DNA of 64,000 nucleotides from Vombatus ursinus (lineage: Eukaryota > Chordata > Mammalia > Diprotodontia > Vombatidae), in assembly GCF_900497805.2 (NCBI RefSeq), contig NW_020953951.1, positions 2,131,190 through 2,195,189 on the forward strand. Direction: 5' to 3'. Below, piece by piece: positions 1 to 12,305 of this stretch (positions are counted from its first letter, which is position 1; every line of letters starts with the position of its first letter). Below the pieces are notes generated by a model. That model worked only from the letters and a program-made list of their open reading frames with translations. It searched no databases and had not been told where the DNA came from. The translations under genes were made by a program, and so were the position numbers.

Positions 1-192
1 TACATACATATAAATGCTTATTACCTCCCTTTCTCGGTGATATTTTCTCACATTCCTGTACCATAATTAGTTTTAATCAGTCTGTTACTGTCCAATCAGC
101 AAGTTGAGGGGAAAAAAACCCATTATCCATGACTTTTCTAGTTAAGAATCTTTCATATTCCCCCACTTGAAGATGCTTATCTGATATTTCAT
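1..192. other. Unassigned AT-rich DNA
   Basis: I see no recognisable repeat or coding pattern here. Confidence 0.5.
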
Positions 193-293
193 GGAAAGAA
201 CACTAAACTAGGTATTAAGATTTGGGCATTAGTCTTATCTCTACCACTTAGTAGCCATGTGACCATGGACATTATTTCTCTGAGCCTCATTTT
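193..293 (+). mobile_element. MIR/THER1-type CORE-SINE fragment
   Basis: Degenerate SINE head with the phrase around tagccatgtgacc and the core edge ctgagcctcattttc. It is cut off on the right by the poly-T start of the next L1. Confidence 0.7.
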
Positions 294-750
294 CTTTTTT
301 TAAAAAAATTAATTAATTGATTTTGATTTATCAACAATCACTTCCATATGCTTTTGAATTTAAAATTTTTCTCCTCCTTCCTCCCCACCAACCTCCCCAA
401 GACGGTGCACAATCTGATATAGGCTATACATATACATTCCTATTAAACATTTTCACATTAGTGATGTTGTAAGTAAGAATTAGAACCAATAGGAGGAAAC
501 ATCAGAAAGAGGAAACAAAACTCAACAGAAGGAAAAAAAATAGCAAATAGTATGCTTCGATCTGCATTCAAACTTCATAGCTCTTTCTTTGAATGTGAAT
601 AGCATTTTCCATCATGAGGTCTTTGGAGATGTCTTAGATCTTTGTATTGCTGGGAAGGGTTAAGGTTATCAATATTAGTCATCATACAATGTGGCTGTTA
701 ACTGTGTACAACGTTCTCTTGGTTCTGCTCATTTCACTCAGCATCAGACT
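294..750 (-). mobile_element. L1 3' end, 5'-truncated
   Basis: Marsupial L1 3'UTR in reverse: a poly-T start, then the lines seen again at 1830, 25275 and 56090 (aggctatacatatacattcct; gttctgctcatttcactcagc). Only the last ~450 bp of the element is present. Confidence 0.85.
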
Positions 751-1814
751 ATTATCTATTAACCTTTACAAAGGTTTATTTACTAAGAAAATATAACAAG
801 GACATAGTTGTAAAAAGATCTGCTTCAAATTAGGATACACCATCCCCTTTATGCACCTACTTGGTCTGTAGAAATTAAAGTGATAACTACTAAACATTTC
901 TGGATATTTACTGAGAAGATATAGCAAGTACCAAAGCACAAAATCCTTTAATGCTGGGACCCCACTCAAAATGGTAACTACAAACATTCCCCTCACCAAT
1001 TTCATTTCTGAGTGTGGCCGGCCTAACCTAAAGACGAGTCTCTTGCTTGCAGGACAGTGTGTTTCAGCTTCTGGGTAGAGCTGTTGCTATGCTATATCGA
1101 GCAGGTTACTCCTCAGGGTTGTCTTCTCACTTAGATCAGTGACTATGGGTACCTACAGACTGCTAAAGATTTTAATTTGTGGTTTTTCAAACCTTTAGAA
1201 GCTCACAAGGTCACAATCTGGGCCATTCTGTTTCTGCTACTCATTCACCTAAAATTAGGAAAGAATAAATTTAACTGAAAAGAATAATACTGTGTTTTCA
1301 TGGCCACTTGGTGACCGTGTATGAGAGGACCCTAGTTGAGGTCCATTCCTCATCTAGAGACCCTTAGCAGCTTTTCTTCCATCTCACTTGAAATCCAACA
1401 AGGAAGAGAGGGTTCTCAAATTTGTTAAATTCTTTTGCATACGCACTCATCAGTGACTCAGCAGCCAGTTAACAGGCTTTTCATTACCATGCAGCAAGCT
1501 GACAGGAAGTAGATTATCATAGATTGCTATGAATTGGAGAGGGGAAAGACTTTCATTATGCATTTCTGGAAGCAGGCTCACCAAACTTCCACATGGCAGT
1601 GTTGATATCAGGTGGAACCTAATAATTGAACCTTGATTAGCCAGTCCCCTGTTACCTAATTATAAGGATCAGGTGAAATACTGTATATCACATGCTTTGT
1701 AGGCTTTAAAATGAAACAGTATGTTAATGTTAGCTACTTATCAACCTAAGTACATTAGAGATCTGCTGCTCTGCCTGGTTTCAACTTAGTGGAACAAGAT
1801 TCCCTTCTCAGGAT
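751..1814. other. Unassigned stretch between two L1 insertions
   Basis: About 1 kb of mixed composition with no repeat I can name. The longest reading frame (766-1005, minus, 79 codons) has no domain signal and I do not call it a gene. Confidence 0.5.
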
Positions 1815-1829
1815 AAGCTCATCACTTCT
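1815..1829 (+). repeat. Target-site duplication, left copy
   Basis: AAGCTCATCACTTCT, repeated without a mismatch at 4168-4182. It brackets the L1 at 1830-4167 and proves that element is a single retrotransposition event. Confidence 0.93.
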
Positions 1830-3441
1830 TTTTTTAAAATTTTTTATTAATTTGATTTATCAGCAATCACTTACATAAGCTTTTGAGTTTTAAATTTTTC
1901 TCCCACTCCCTTCCCACCTCCCTCCCCAAGATGGTGAGCAATAGGCTATACATATACATTCCTACTAAACATATTTTCACATTAGTGATGTTGTAAGGAA
2001 GAATTAGAACCAAAAGGAGGAACCAACAGAAAGGGGAAACAAAACAAAACAGAAGAAAAAAAATTGCAAATAGTATGCTTTGATCTGCATTCAAACTCCA
2101 TAGTTCTTTCTTGGGATGTGGATGACAGTTTCCATCATGAGTCCTTTGGAGATGTCTTAGATCCTTGCATTCCTGAGAAGGGCTAAATCTATCAACATTA
2201 GTCATCGCACAACCTGATTGTTACTATATACAACGTTCTTCTGGTTCTGCTCACTTCACTCAGCATCAGTCCATACAAACCTTTCCAGGTTTTTCGGAAG
2301 TCTACCTGCTTATCATTTCTTATAGCATAATAGTATTCCATTACATTCATATATTACAACTTGTTCAGTCATTCCCCAATTGATGGGCATCACCTCAATT
2401 TCCAATTCTTTGCCACCACAGAAAGAGCTGCTATAATTATTTTTGTACATATGGGTCGTTTTCCCATTTGTATGATCTCTCTGGAATATAGCCCTAGAAG
2501 TGCTATTGCTAGGTCAAAGGGTATGCACATTTTTATAGCCCTTTGGGCATAGTTCCAGATTGCTCTCCACCAACAATGCGTTAGTGTTTTAATTTTCCCA
2601 TATCTTCTCCAACATTTATCATTTTCTTGTTTTGTCATCTTGGCCAATCTGGTAGGTGTGATGTAGTACCTCAGAGTTGTTTTGATTTGCGTTTTTCTAA
2701 TCAATAGTGATTTAGAGCATTTTTTCATATGACTATGGATGCTCTAATTTCTTCATCTGAGAACTGCCTGTTCGTGTCCTTTGACCATTTGTCCATTGGG
2801 GAATGACTTGTATACTTATAAATTTGACTTAATTATCTATATATTTTAGAAATGAGGCCCCTATCAGAGAGAAATTCTTTCCCAGTTTTCTACCTTCCTT
2901 CTAATCTTGGTTGCATTGGCTTTGTTTGTGCAAAAACTTTTCAATTTAATGTCATCAAAATTATCCATTTTGCATTTTGTAATGTTTTCTATCTCCTGTT
3001 TGGTCATGAATTCTTCTGTTCTCCATAAATCTGATAGGTAAACTATTCTTTGCTCTACCAGTTTTCTTATAGTATCAGCCTTCATATCTAAATCATGAAC
3101 CCATTTTGACTTTATTTTGGTATATGGTGTGAGATTTTGGTCTATGCCTAGTTTCTGCTATGTTCTTTTCCAGTTTTCCCAGCAGTTTTTGTCAAATAGT
3201 GAGTTCTTATCCCAGAAGCTGAGGTCTTTGGGTTTATCAAATAGTAGATTACTATAGTCATTGACTACTGTGTCTTGCATACCTCACCTGTTCCACTGAT
3301 CTACCACTCTATTTCTTAGCCAGTACCAAGCAGTTTTGATGATTGCTGCTTTATAATACAATTTAACATCTGGAATGGCTAGGCTACCTTCCCTTGCATT
3401 TCTTTTCATTAGTTCCCTTGATATTCTGGGCCGTTTGTTAT

Positions 3442-3455
3442 TCCAAATGAATCTT
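3442..3455 (+). repeat. Target-site duplication of WSINE at 3456, left copy
   Basis: TCCAAATGAATCTT, repeated exactly at 3608-3621. This is L1 sequence duplicated when the SINE inserted. Confidence 0.9.
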
Positions 3456-3607
3456 TTATTGGGGGGGAGAGGGCAATTGGGGTTAAGTGACTTGCCCAGG
3501 GTCACACAGCTATTAAATGTCAAGTGTTTGGTCTAAGGCCGGATTTGAACTCAAGTCCTCTTGACTTCAGGGTCGGTGCTCTATGCATTGCACCACCTAG
3601 CTGCCCC
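3456..3607 (-). mobile_element. WSINE-type CORE-SINE inside L1 ORF2
   Basis: Reverse copy of the short marsupial SINE: tRNA-derived head (ggggcagctaggtg on the minus strand), B-box-like ggatttgaac, and the phrase cttgcccagggtcacacag. Its 3' tail is a pyrimidine run (C-rich on the minus strand) rather than poly-A. Perfect 14-bp flanking duplications show it is younger than its host L1. Confidence 0.92.
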
Positions 3608-4167
3608 TCCAAATGAATCTTGTTATTTTTTCTAGCTCTATAAAATAATTTTTTGGTAGTTTGATTGGAATGGCACTGAATAAGTAAATTAGCTTAAGTA
3701 GAATTGTCATTTTTATTATATTAGCTCGGCCTACCCATGAGCAACTGAAGTTTTTCCAGTTATTTACATCTGACTTTATTTGTGTGAGAAGTGTTTTGTA
3801 ATTGTGTTTTTCTGAAATAGGGTTATTTAAGTGTTTTACTTCCTCTTCTGTTAGTCTGAGCAGTTTATATTTTTGTAAGTATTCATCCATTTCACTAAGA
3901 TTGTTAAATTTATTGGCATACAGTTGGGCAAAATAGTTCCTAATTATGGTTTTAATTTTCTCTTCCTTGGTGGTGATTCACCCTTTTCATTTTTGATACT
4001 GTTAATTTGGTTTTCTTCTTTCTTTTTAAAAATTTTAATTAATCTTTGAATTAATTAATTAAAATTTTAAATTAACCAAAGGTTTATTTATTTTATTGTT
4101 TGTTTTTTTTTTTTCATAAAACCAGCTCTTAGGTCAATAGTTTTCTTAATTTCAATTAATTAATTAG

Positions 4168-4182
4168 AAGCTCATCACTTCT
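4168..4182 (+). repeat. Target-site duplication, right copy
   Basis: Exact repeat of 1815-1829, closing the L1 insertion. Confidence 0.93.
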
Positions 4183-4299
4183 AAACTCACCACCATGTTG
4201 CTAACTCAAGTCTGGATCTATTTTACAACACCTTCCCTAGCCTCCTCACCTCTCTGATTGAAGTATAGAATGCCAGATTCCCCTTTCCTGACTTCTTTT

Positions 4300-4425
4300 T
4301 TGGGTTGTCTCCCCTCATTAGATTGCAAGTTCCTTGAGAGTAGGGACTGTCTTTATTAATTGTATCCCCAGCATGTAGCACAGTGCCTGGCACATAATAG
4401 GCAATAAATATGTTTATTGGATTAT
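4300..4425 (+). mobile_element. L2 3' end
   Basis: Typical L2 tail: attagattgcaagttcctt, cagtgcctggcacat and aataaatatgtttattgg. The insertion of the L1 to the left separates it from any upstream L2. Confidence 0.85.
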
Positions 4426-4618
4426 ATTGGATTGGAGAACGGTGGAAACAAAGAGGGCAGAATGCTTGAGCAAAGACAAGGAGACAGAGCAAACAAACTT
4501 TGTATGAGTGCAAGTAACTGCTTTTAGTAACTGCTATGTGTATCGGATGGGGAGTGCAAGAATAGCCTAGCCAATTCTTAGGAACTCTTCATTTTCGTAT
4601 TTGGGCCTGGTTTTGATT

Positions 4619-4651
4619 TCCTTGTTCCTTGTTCCTTGTTCCTTGTCCTTG
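4619..4651 (+). repeat. Short tandem repeat (CTTGTTC)n
   Basis: Four to five copies of a 7-bp unit, the last one imperfect. Confidence 0.8.
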
Positions 4652-4734
4652 ATGATACTTCAAGCTAGGAGGCTAATTCACTGGATGGCAGTGTTAGGTT
4701 TCAGAAAGTTTCTGATACAATCTTAGAACATTGG

Positions 4735-5360
4735 ACTAAATGGAATAAGATGAAATTTATTCAGGATTAATGGAAAGTCTTACATTTAGGTTTAAAAAAT
4801 CAGTTTTGTACATAGGAAGAGGCATGGCCAGACAGCAGTTTTTCTGAAAAAGATAGAGGCAGTTTTATTTGACTGAAAGCTCAACATCAGACATACCTGT
4901 TAGATATCCAAGAAAATTTTGATTGTACTGAGAGGCGTATAACTTCCAGGATTAAGGAGGTGATAGGCTCTCTGTTCTAGCCTGGGTGTATTATTTTGGA
5001 TATCACCTTTTATTAAAGACAGTGATAAACTTTAGAGAATTCAGAGGAGGGAACCAGACCTCCATGTCGTGCTATTTGAAGATTGATTGAAGAAACTGGG
5101 AATGTTTAGCATGGAGAAGACACATAGAGTAGACAAGATAGCTAGCTTCAGGTGTTGGAAAATTGTGTTATGTGAAATAGAGATTAGAATTGTTCTATTT
5201 AACCTCAGAGAGCAGAATTAGGAGCAGTGGGTAATGAAAGGAAAACTTCATTAGAGTTAAACAGAAGTAGAATGGATTGCCTTGGGGAAATAGTGGTTCC
5301 CCCTCTTTATTGGAGATCTTCATGCAAAAGCTGATCATTATTTGTTGGATGTATAGTGTG
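4735..5360 (+). mobile_element. L3/CR1-like LINE fragment
   Basis: The non-coding 3' part of L3 is recognisable along its length: a tcttacatttaggtttaaaa start, gagagaattcagaggaggg, agcatggagaagacac, and a late aatggattgccttgggg followed by agtggttccccctc. It is old and diverged, with no open frame. Confidence 0.75.
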
Positions 5361-5595
5361 ATATAGATCTCTTTTTATTTTTCCCTGTATGCTTATAGAA
5401 AATGCTTTTTATTTTCTGTCTCTGTGCCCTTATCATTCATTCACTGCTCAACTTCTGCGAGCTGGTCTCCATATTAAAACTTCCTTTTCTAAGAATTTTC
5501 AGTAATCTCTTAATTCTAAGAGGATAGTTGTATTTTAACTTTATTTTTTGATGCCTCTTTAAAAATGCCATAGACATCTCCTGCTATTCTTTCAT
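5361..5595. other. Unassigned AT-rich DNA
   Basis: Weak resemblance to an L2 segment near 5500 (cagtaatctcttaatt), not strong enough to call. Confidence 0.35.
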
Positions 5596-6184
5596 CTTTT
5601 ACAGCCTTCCTTTGTCAGAAAGAAAAACAGTCAAACAATATCAATCAAGACATCAAATGATCCTGACAGTATACATAACATCTGACACCTGTAGTCTTAC
5701 CTTTTAACTGAGAAGAAGGGAGGTATGTTTCATTATCTACTTTCTGTAGCCATGTTCATTGCTTATTGGATGATTGATGCTTTTACTCATTTCAACTGCC
5801 TTTTTAGTGTTCTTTAATTTGTATTGTAATTGTATATTTTTCCTCCTTGGTTTCTTCATTGTATTAAATTATATTTTTCCCCTTGTTTCTCTAAATTCTT
5901 TGTAATCATTGTTTCTTCTGATCCAGTAATATTCCATGATATTCATATATCAAAATGTGTTCAATTGGTGTTCATTTACTTTGTTTCTAGTTGTTTGCTA
6001 TCCCAAGAAAAAGCACAGCCATGAATATACCAATATATTCTTGATGGTTTGCTGTTCTTCTTTTGAAGATTATTCTTATCATTTGACCATTTTGCTATTT
6101 GGGGTTGACTCATAATATATTGTATTTATGTTGATTCTTTTTATTCCTTTTATAATCTTGGATGTCAGATGCAGATGTATAAAA
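5596..6184 (-). mobile_element. Old L1 3' end, copy A
   Basis: Diverged L1 3'UTR and ORF2 tail in reverse: agtaatattccatgatattcat, then a gttgtttgctatcc stretch matching the region before the 3'UTR in younger copies. It ends at the start of a second copy of the same family, giving a head-to-tail pair. Confidence 0.65.
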
Positions 6185-7325
6185 TAAACTTTTACTCTTT
6201 TGTTTTTACATCAGCAGTATTTCTCCCAGTTTCTCTGTTCCCCCTTCCAGACAACCATCTCATATAACAAAGAATTTTTTTAAGGGGGGAAAAAAACAAA
6301 AAGAGGAAGAAGGGGCAAAAAATATGTAAAACTGATGAATATATCAAAAAGTCTGAAAATATATGCAGTGTTCCACATTCATGGACTTCCCACCTCTGCA
6401 AGGGAGTCAAGTGGGGTATCTTCTCACATCTCTTGTTTGAGTCCATGATGTTCTTTATAATGTTGCAATATTTACTTTCTAATATTGATAGTAGTAGTTC
6501 TTTCCATTTCCATATTTATATTGTAGTCATGTTTATTGGTTTCTTGGTTCTGCTTGTTTCACTATGCATCAGTTTATGTAAATCTTTCCATGCGTCTCTG
6601 TAATCATCATATTTGTTGTTTTTTACAACATACTAATATTCTTTTACATTCATGTACCACAATTTTTTTTTTAGCCATTTCTAGTTTGATATGGGCATCA
6701 AAAATACGGACATTTCAGCCACTTTCTTTCTGTAATTCCAGTTTTTTTTTCCAAAATAAGTATACTGATCTATATCACATTAGTGATAAGACTTATCTAA
6801 GGCACCTAAGGTATGTAGAGTGCTGATCCTGGAGTCAGGAAGACCTGAGTTCAAATTCAGCCTCAGACACTTTAACTTCTTTCTGCCTCAGTTTCCTCAT
6901 CTGTAAAAGTGGAATAATGATCAGAACTACTTCCCAGGTTCTGAGGATGAAATGAGATATTTGTAAATTACTTAGTATAGTGCCTGGCACATACTAAGTG
7001 TTTAATAAAGGTTCCTTCCTTCCCTTCCTCTCTCCCTTCTCTTGTACCCTTTTTCTCTTTCATTTTCCCACATTCTCTTCAACATTGATTGTTGCTATCT
7101 TTTGTTATCTTTGCCTATTTGCTTGTTATAAGGTAAAACCTCAATGTTATTTTAATTTTCATTTCTCTTATTATTAGGGATTTGGAATATTCTTTCATGT
7201 AGTTGTTGATAGTTCACAGTTCTTCCTTTGAGAACTATTTGTTCATATCCTTTGATTACTTTTCTGTTGGGGGATGTTTTTTGTTCTTACATATATATTT
7301 GTTAGTTGTCTATCTGTCTTGCATA
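6185..7325 (-). mobile_element. Old L1 3' end, copy B, with nested THER1
   Basis: Same older L1 family as copy A and as 42716-43310. 3'UTR at 6185-6500, then the gttctgcttgtttcactatg line, the ttctttcatgtagttg block, and a tatgaagcccgtaatgag end at the 5' truncation. The THER1 at 6800-7018 interrupts it. Confidence 0.75.
6800..7018 (+). mobile_element. THER1/MIR CORE-SINE with L2-type tail
   Basis: Head (ctggagtcaggaagacctga), CORE (gcctcagtttcctcatctgt) and the L2-like end (tagtgcctggcacatactaa, then taataaag). The linker head is partly degenerate. It sits inside L1 copy B. Confidence 0.85.
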
Positions 7326-7339
7326 TGAAGCCCGTAATG

Positions 7340-8260
7340 AGTGAAATCAAGTCAAATCAGCAAAGATTTAAGTGCTGACTATGTGTCAAGTACTAGGCTA
7401 AGCTCTGAAAATATGAAGACAAAAGCAGTTCTTGACCTCAATGAGCTCACAGTCTGCTGGAAGAAACCATATGCAAACAACTATTTTCGAACAAAATTTA
7501 TGTAGGATTAGTTGGAGGTAATCTCAGAGAGAAGGCACTAACATTGAAGGTGATTGGGAAAAACTTCTTGTAGAAGGTAGATTTTAGCTGGCATTTGAAA
7601 AAACTAGAGAAGCCAGGAGGCAGAGTTAAGGAGACAAAGCATTCCAGCCAGTAAAAATGCCTGCTTTCTGGAGGTAGAGTCTTATTCAGAGAACCAGCAA
7701 GGAGACCAGTTTCATTGGATTATAGAGAGTAAGGTGTAAGAAGACTTGAAAATTAGGAAGGAGCCAGGTTAAGAAGGGCTTTAAAAGTCAACAAAAGATT
7801 TTGTATATTTGTTCCTGAAAGTTATAGGGCACCACTGGAATTTACTGAAAAAGAGAAGTGATATGAACAGACCTCTGCCTTAGGAAGATAGGTTTGACAC
7901 CTGGGAAGAGAATGGACTAGAGAGACTTGACGGAGGGAGACCAATCCAAAAGCTTTTGAAATAGTGCAAGTGTGAGGTGGTAAGGGCCTGTACTAGTGTG
8001 TATGCAGTGTCCGAATAGATAAGGGGAGAAGGGCCCCTATGTAGGAGATGTGAAGGTGGAATCAACAGGCCTTGGCAACAGATTGGATATGAAGCATGAG
8101 AAAGTGAGGAGTTGAGTACTCCTAAGTTATGAGTGGGAGAATGGGGGTACTTTTGAAAGCAATGAAAGAGTTAGGAAGGGGGTATGGTTTAAGGAGAGAA
8201 AATAAATTCATTTTTGGGCATGTTGAGTTTAAGATGTTCAAGAGGCAGTTCTATGAGAAA
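7340..8260 (-). mobile_element. L2 LINE, 3' ~0.9 kb
   Basis: Reverse L2 from its 3' tail (gtgctgactatgtgtcaag) through the non-coding part (agaagggctttaaaag; actggaatttactg) to the ORF end (ttttgggcatgttgagttt). It is diverged, with many stops. Confidence 0.82.
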
Positions 8261-8784
8261 TTTAATACAAAGGAATATCATACTTTTAACAGATATCTGA
8301 TGCAAAGAATTTTCCCAGAGTATTAGCTTACCCTATCCAAATGATGTTTTCCCTGCCTTTCAGAGTGCCCATTAGCCAAAGCAAGGAAGACAAAATAAAG
8401 AAAAGGAAGATAGTTATTTGGACCATTAGACTAAATTCACTTCAGTCTATATTGTTTTGGAATTGATACACTTGAGAACTTGTAGAAAATAACCATTGCC
8501 AGAAAGAGAATGGAGCTCTTAATGGAAAGAGCCCTGTTTTATAGAATTCATTTCCTGTGTAAACCAAAAAGGTCAGAATCTTGGGCCTTTAGAGCCCAGT
8601 GCATAGCTGATCAGCTTTGGCAAGTTTTCCCTTTATTGATTTGAAAGAGTGCAAATAGCAGAAGAGCTTATTAATTGAGATAATGTTTGGATCGAATATT
8701 TTATTATATGTTTATTGTTATAGTATGCAAACTTAATGGCACTTTCATCTTGGCTTTTACACTTTTTTATACACTACAAGTCAT
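8261..8784. other. Unassigned stretch
   Basis: No repeat or coding signal recognised. Confidence 0.45.
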
Positions 8785-8945
8785 TGCCTTGAATGAATGA
8801 ATGAAAAAGCATTTATTCATAACTTAATAACTTACTTATTATTGTGCTTAGCACTGTGCATATAACACTTTGCAAGTAGAAAAGGAAGACAATTTCTCCT
8901 CTCAAGAAACTTGTATTCTAATGGAAGAAACACCACATAATAGGA
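8785..8945 (-). mobile_element. L2 3' end fragment
   Basis: Starts with a (GAAT)n-like tail (gaatgaatgaatga) and runs through agcatttattcat, gtgcttagcactgtgc and ttgtattctaatggaagaa. Confidence 0.75.
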
Positions 8946-9335
8946 AATGTCTTGAAACTTCAAGTCAGACAAAAAGGCCTAGTGGCAGAAGAGGTGGCAG
9001 TAAATTCTTTCTTTAGTGTCATTTGCATGGATAAAACACAGTCCTTTCTGATGTCGAGTCATATGATGATGTCACGGATTTTGGTAGTAAGAACTTTTTT
9101 TGGGTCTTCAGTAGAAGTGCTGGTTAAAGAGGTGGGGGCTGCAGTGCCCACAGAGGCAGTTGCCAGGTCATATCTCCATGATGATTATCCCATGGGCAAT
9201 GACTGCTAGCTGGATTGTAAGCAAAGTCAATCCGAATGGCTCAAATTTAGGGCAGCAGTTCCAAAGCGTAGCTCCTCCAGGGCAAGATCTCTGGTGGTTC
9301 TTTCTCCTTTGGTTGTCAGCTCTTTCCTTTATAAG
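8946..9335. other. Unassigned stretch
   Basis: Slightly GC-richer than its surroundings. Two overlapping short frames (8952-9209 and 9160-9366, plus) show no recognisable domain. Confidence 0.4.
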
Positions 9336-9339
9336 TAAT

Positions 9340-11480
9340 TTCTCCTTTGTTCCTCTAATTTGTTGATGGCATCACCTTTTATGTCTAAGTTACGTACTCA
9401 TGTGGAGCTTATTTTGGTATACAGTATGAGATATTAGTCTATACCTAATTTCTTCCAGACTGTTCAGTTTTTCAGCAGTTTTTATCAAGTGCTTCCTGTA
9501 GTAATTGGGGTCTTTGGGCTTATTGAATACTGTGCTACTGTTTGTTTACTTTAGTATCTGGTATTGATATACTCCCTTCCTACCTTTTTTTTTCATGATT
9601 CTTAATCATTAATGTTTCTCTGTATGAATTTCATTATTTTTTTTCTAGCTCTATAAAATATTTTTTTGGTACCTTGACTGGTAGAACATTGAATAAACTA
9701 AATTAGTATTATTTTTTATTTTGGCCTGACTTCCCCTTGAGCAGTTGATGTTTTTCTAATTTTCTAATTTCTTTATTTTTGCAAAGACTGTTTTATAGTT
9801 AGAGTCATGTAGTTCCTGGGTGCATCTTGGTAGACATACTCCCAAATATTTATGTTCAGTAGTTATTTAAAAATTTTTTTTTCTTTCTAACTCTTCCAAC
9901 TGGGTTTTGTTGGTAACACTGAGGAATGGTAATGATTTGTGTAGATTTATTTTATATTCTGTAACTTTATTCAATTAATTGTTTAAATTCATTTTTAATT
10001 TCTCTTTATGATTTTCTAAGTAAATTATCATCCTCTATAAAAGTAATACTTTTTATTTCTGCTTTGCATTTGCTTATCCTTTTGATTTTTCTTTTTTCTC
10101 TTGCTGCAGTTAACATTTCCAGACCTACATTTTAGAGTAGCAGTGATAATGGGAATATTTGCTTTACATCTGATCTTATTGGAAAGTCCTCTAACTTTTT
10201 TCTATTAAATGTAATGTTTGTACTTGGATCTACATAAACAGAAAAGATCTATTTATTCCTTTGCCTTTTAGTATTTAAAGAAAAAAAACATGCTGAATTT
10301 TGTCAAAAACAATTTGGTTTTCATCTCTTTCTTTTAAGAATCACATGAGCTTTTTTTTAATATACTAGCTCATAGTTTTGTCAATTCAATTGAATTTTTG
10401 CTTTTAACTCTCTGAATTTTTACTTTGTTATTTAGTTAGAGAGTTCTGATTTTTTTGTTGTTCAGGTTCTTTAGTTGTATACCCAGTTAGTTGATTTGGC
10501 ACTTCTTCTGTTGATGAAAACATTTAGAGATAGACATTTTTCAGGAAGAACTGTTTTTGCTACATCCCATAAGTTTTTGTGTGTTGTCTCATTATTATAA
10601 TTTCCTTTAATTTTCTTTTGTGTCTATAATTTGTTTGCAATTGTGGTACCATCCAATTACTTTGTATTTCTTTTTTAGGGGATAGTTATTGAGCATGATT
10701 TTTATTGAACTGTGATCAGTAAGTGATATATTTAGTATTTCTGTTTTTTTAACATTTTTTTGGTGAGGTCTGTATGCCCCAATACACATTAGTCTTTTTT
10801 TTTGTAAATGTATACTACTAAGTATGTAAATTAGATCCTATTTCTATTAATTATGAATTAGATAACTATTTTTCCAGTTTTTATGAAAATCTATAAAGGT
10901 CCAGAGCTGCTTTCTTTGTCTTTTGGTCAGATTTATCCAAGTTAGAAAGGGGGCATGTTATGGTCCTACAATATTCATAGTTTTACTATGTATTTCTCCC
11001 TCCAATTCAGTTAACTTTTCATATAAGTATTTAGAGGCAATGCTATTTGGTTTATATATATTAAATTTTATTTTTGATCTACAGTGTCTTTAGGGATAAT
11101 ATAATTTCCCTGCTTATCTATTTTTATCTTGTCTGTATTTACTGTAGCATTATATGAAACCATGATGGTTACTACTGCTTTGTTAAGTTCTGCTGAAGCA
11201 TAACAGATTATGTTCCAGCCTTTCATTTGAATTCTTTATTGACCTTTGTGTCTCCAATGTGTTTCTTGTGAACAGTGTATTACTGGATTGTTTTCTAACT
11301 GATTCTGCTCTCCACTTCTGTAAATTAATCCCATTCGTATGGGGAGTTTTGATTATAAAAGGGCAGTTTTTCCTATATATACTTTTTCCTTTCTTTATAC
11401 ATATATATCCTTTCTCTTTATAAATAGAAAGGTGGTAAAAGAGAGGGATTTCACCTGATATTTGTGATGTATAAATGAAA
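9340..11480 (-). mobile_element. Old L1 covering ORF2 from C-terminus to endonuclease
   Basis: Reverse L1 running from the C-terminal region (9360-9560) through the RT region to the linker (near 10560-10680, catcccataagttt), then endonuclease. A KKTEI...SLTDHSSIKI block at ~10700-10770 on the minus strand fits the L1 endonuclease SDH motif. The start of the endonuclease lies near 11300. A jump near 10345-10365 joins the RT region to the pre-RT linker, so part of the RT is missing. Confidence 0.8.
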
Positions 11481-12305
11481 TGTCTTGTTTTAGCTCTATT
11501 CCAATTCTTCTCCTTGCTCTAGCCCTGGTCCCACATTTTTACTTTTTAATTAAGATGAATTTCCAGTAATAACACTTTATTTCTAGAAACTTCTACTGAG
11601 GTATGAATATTATATAAGGCATAGAGATATATTTCAGGGATTCCCTATCTTCACCATAGATACAGAGTCTTGTGTGAATGACACTTTTGCTTCCTAGGTG
11701 GTATTTTGCTAAATAACAAAGTGGCTGCTTTGGGTACATCCACAGCAGTGGATGCTTAGACAGTGTTTTTCTCTTTCAGAAGTTTGTGCTATGTGGTTTC
11801 TGGTACCTCCATCTAGCATTTAGAATATTGCAACGAAGTCTAAACTATTCCTGCTTCAAGGACAGTTTCCTTAAAAGAGACTTTATTTCCCAGGGGACTT
11901 TAATGGAGGTATCACTGTAATAGTCTTATCTCAATTGAGACTTTAACTAATAGGATACCTGAGATCCTTTACTATAATTCAGGTGGTGAAGTTCTTTCTT
12001 TATCATTAAGTGATTACATAGGATCATATTTCATAGGAAAGAATACCTTTTGCTTCTCAGAAGTCTCATGGCTTTGGTCTTGAGTTGATAAAACTTGATT
12101 CTATGCTACTCCATACTCAGTAAAAATTTTAAAATCAATAATCTTTCATGTTGGATACTATTTTATAATCTGTACTCCATACTTCTCTTTCTAGCCTTAC
12201 ATTCTATTCTTTTTCTGTATGAAGCTACATTTGAGTGAAACTATCACTTTATGACTTCTCACTGCTGTATGTTTGTTCACATTTTGTCCAGCTAAAATGT
12301 TTTAT
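11481..12305. other. Unassigned stretch
   Basis: About 0.8 kb with no recognised repeat. Could be unique intron or a very old element. Confidence 0.45.

Larger units (their letters stand above)
1830..4167 (-). mobile_element. L1 with internal ORF2 deletion and nested WSINE
   Basis: Read on the minus strand, this holds ORF2 C-terminal coding blocks in family order. They are an [11 protein letters not shown]-like block near 3730, an [12 protein letters not shown] and [16 protein letters not shown] block at 3284-3450, DLWRTEEFMTKQEI near 3000, the MKKCSKSLLIR and TTLRYY block near 2690, and IPFDLAIALLGLY near 2500. The 3'UTR and a poly-A end (poly-T at 1830) follow. Near 3800-3806 the sequence jumps from the pre-RT block ([17 protein letters not shown]) straight to YKTLLTQIK, so about 300 codons that carry the RT catalytic core are missing without a frame change. 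The copy is 5'-truncated at 4167, carries several other stops, and is flanked by perfect 15-bp duplications. Confidence 0.93.
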
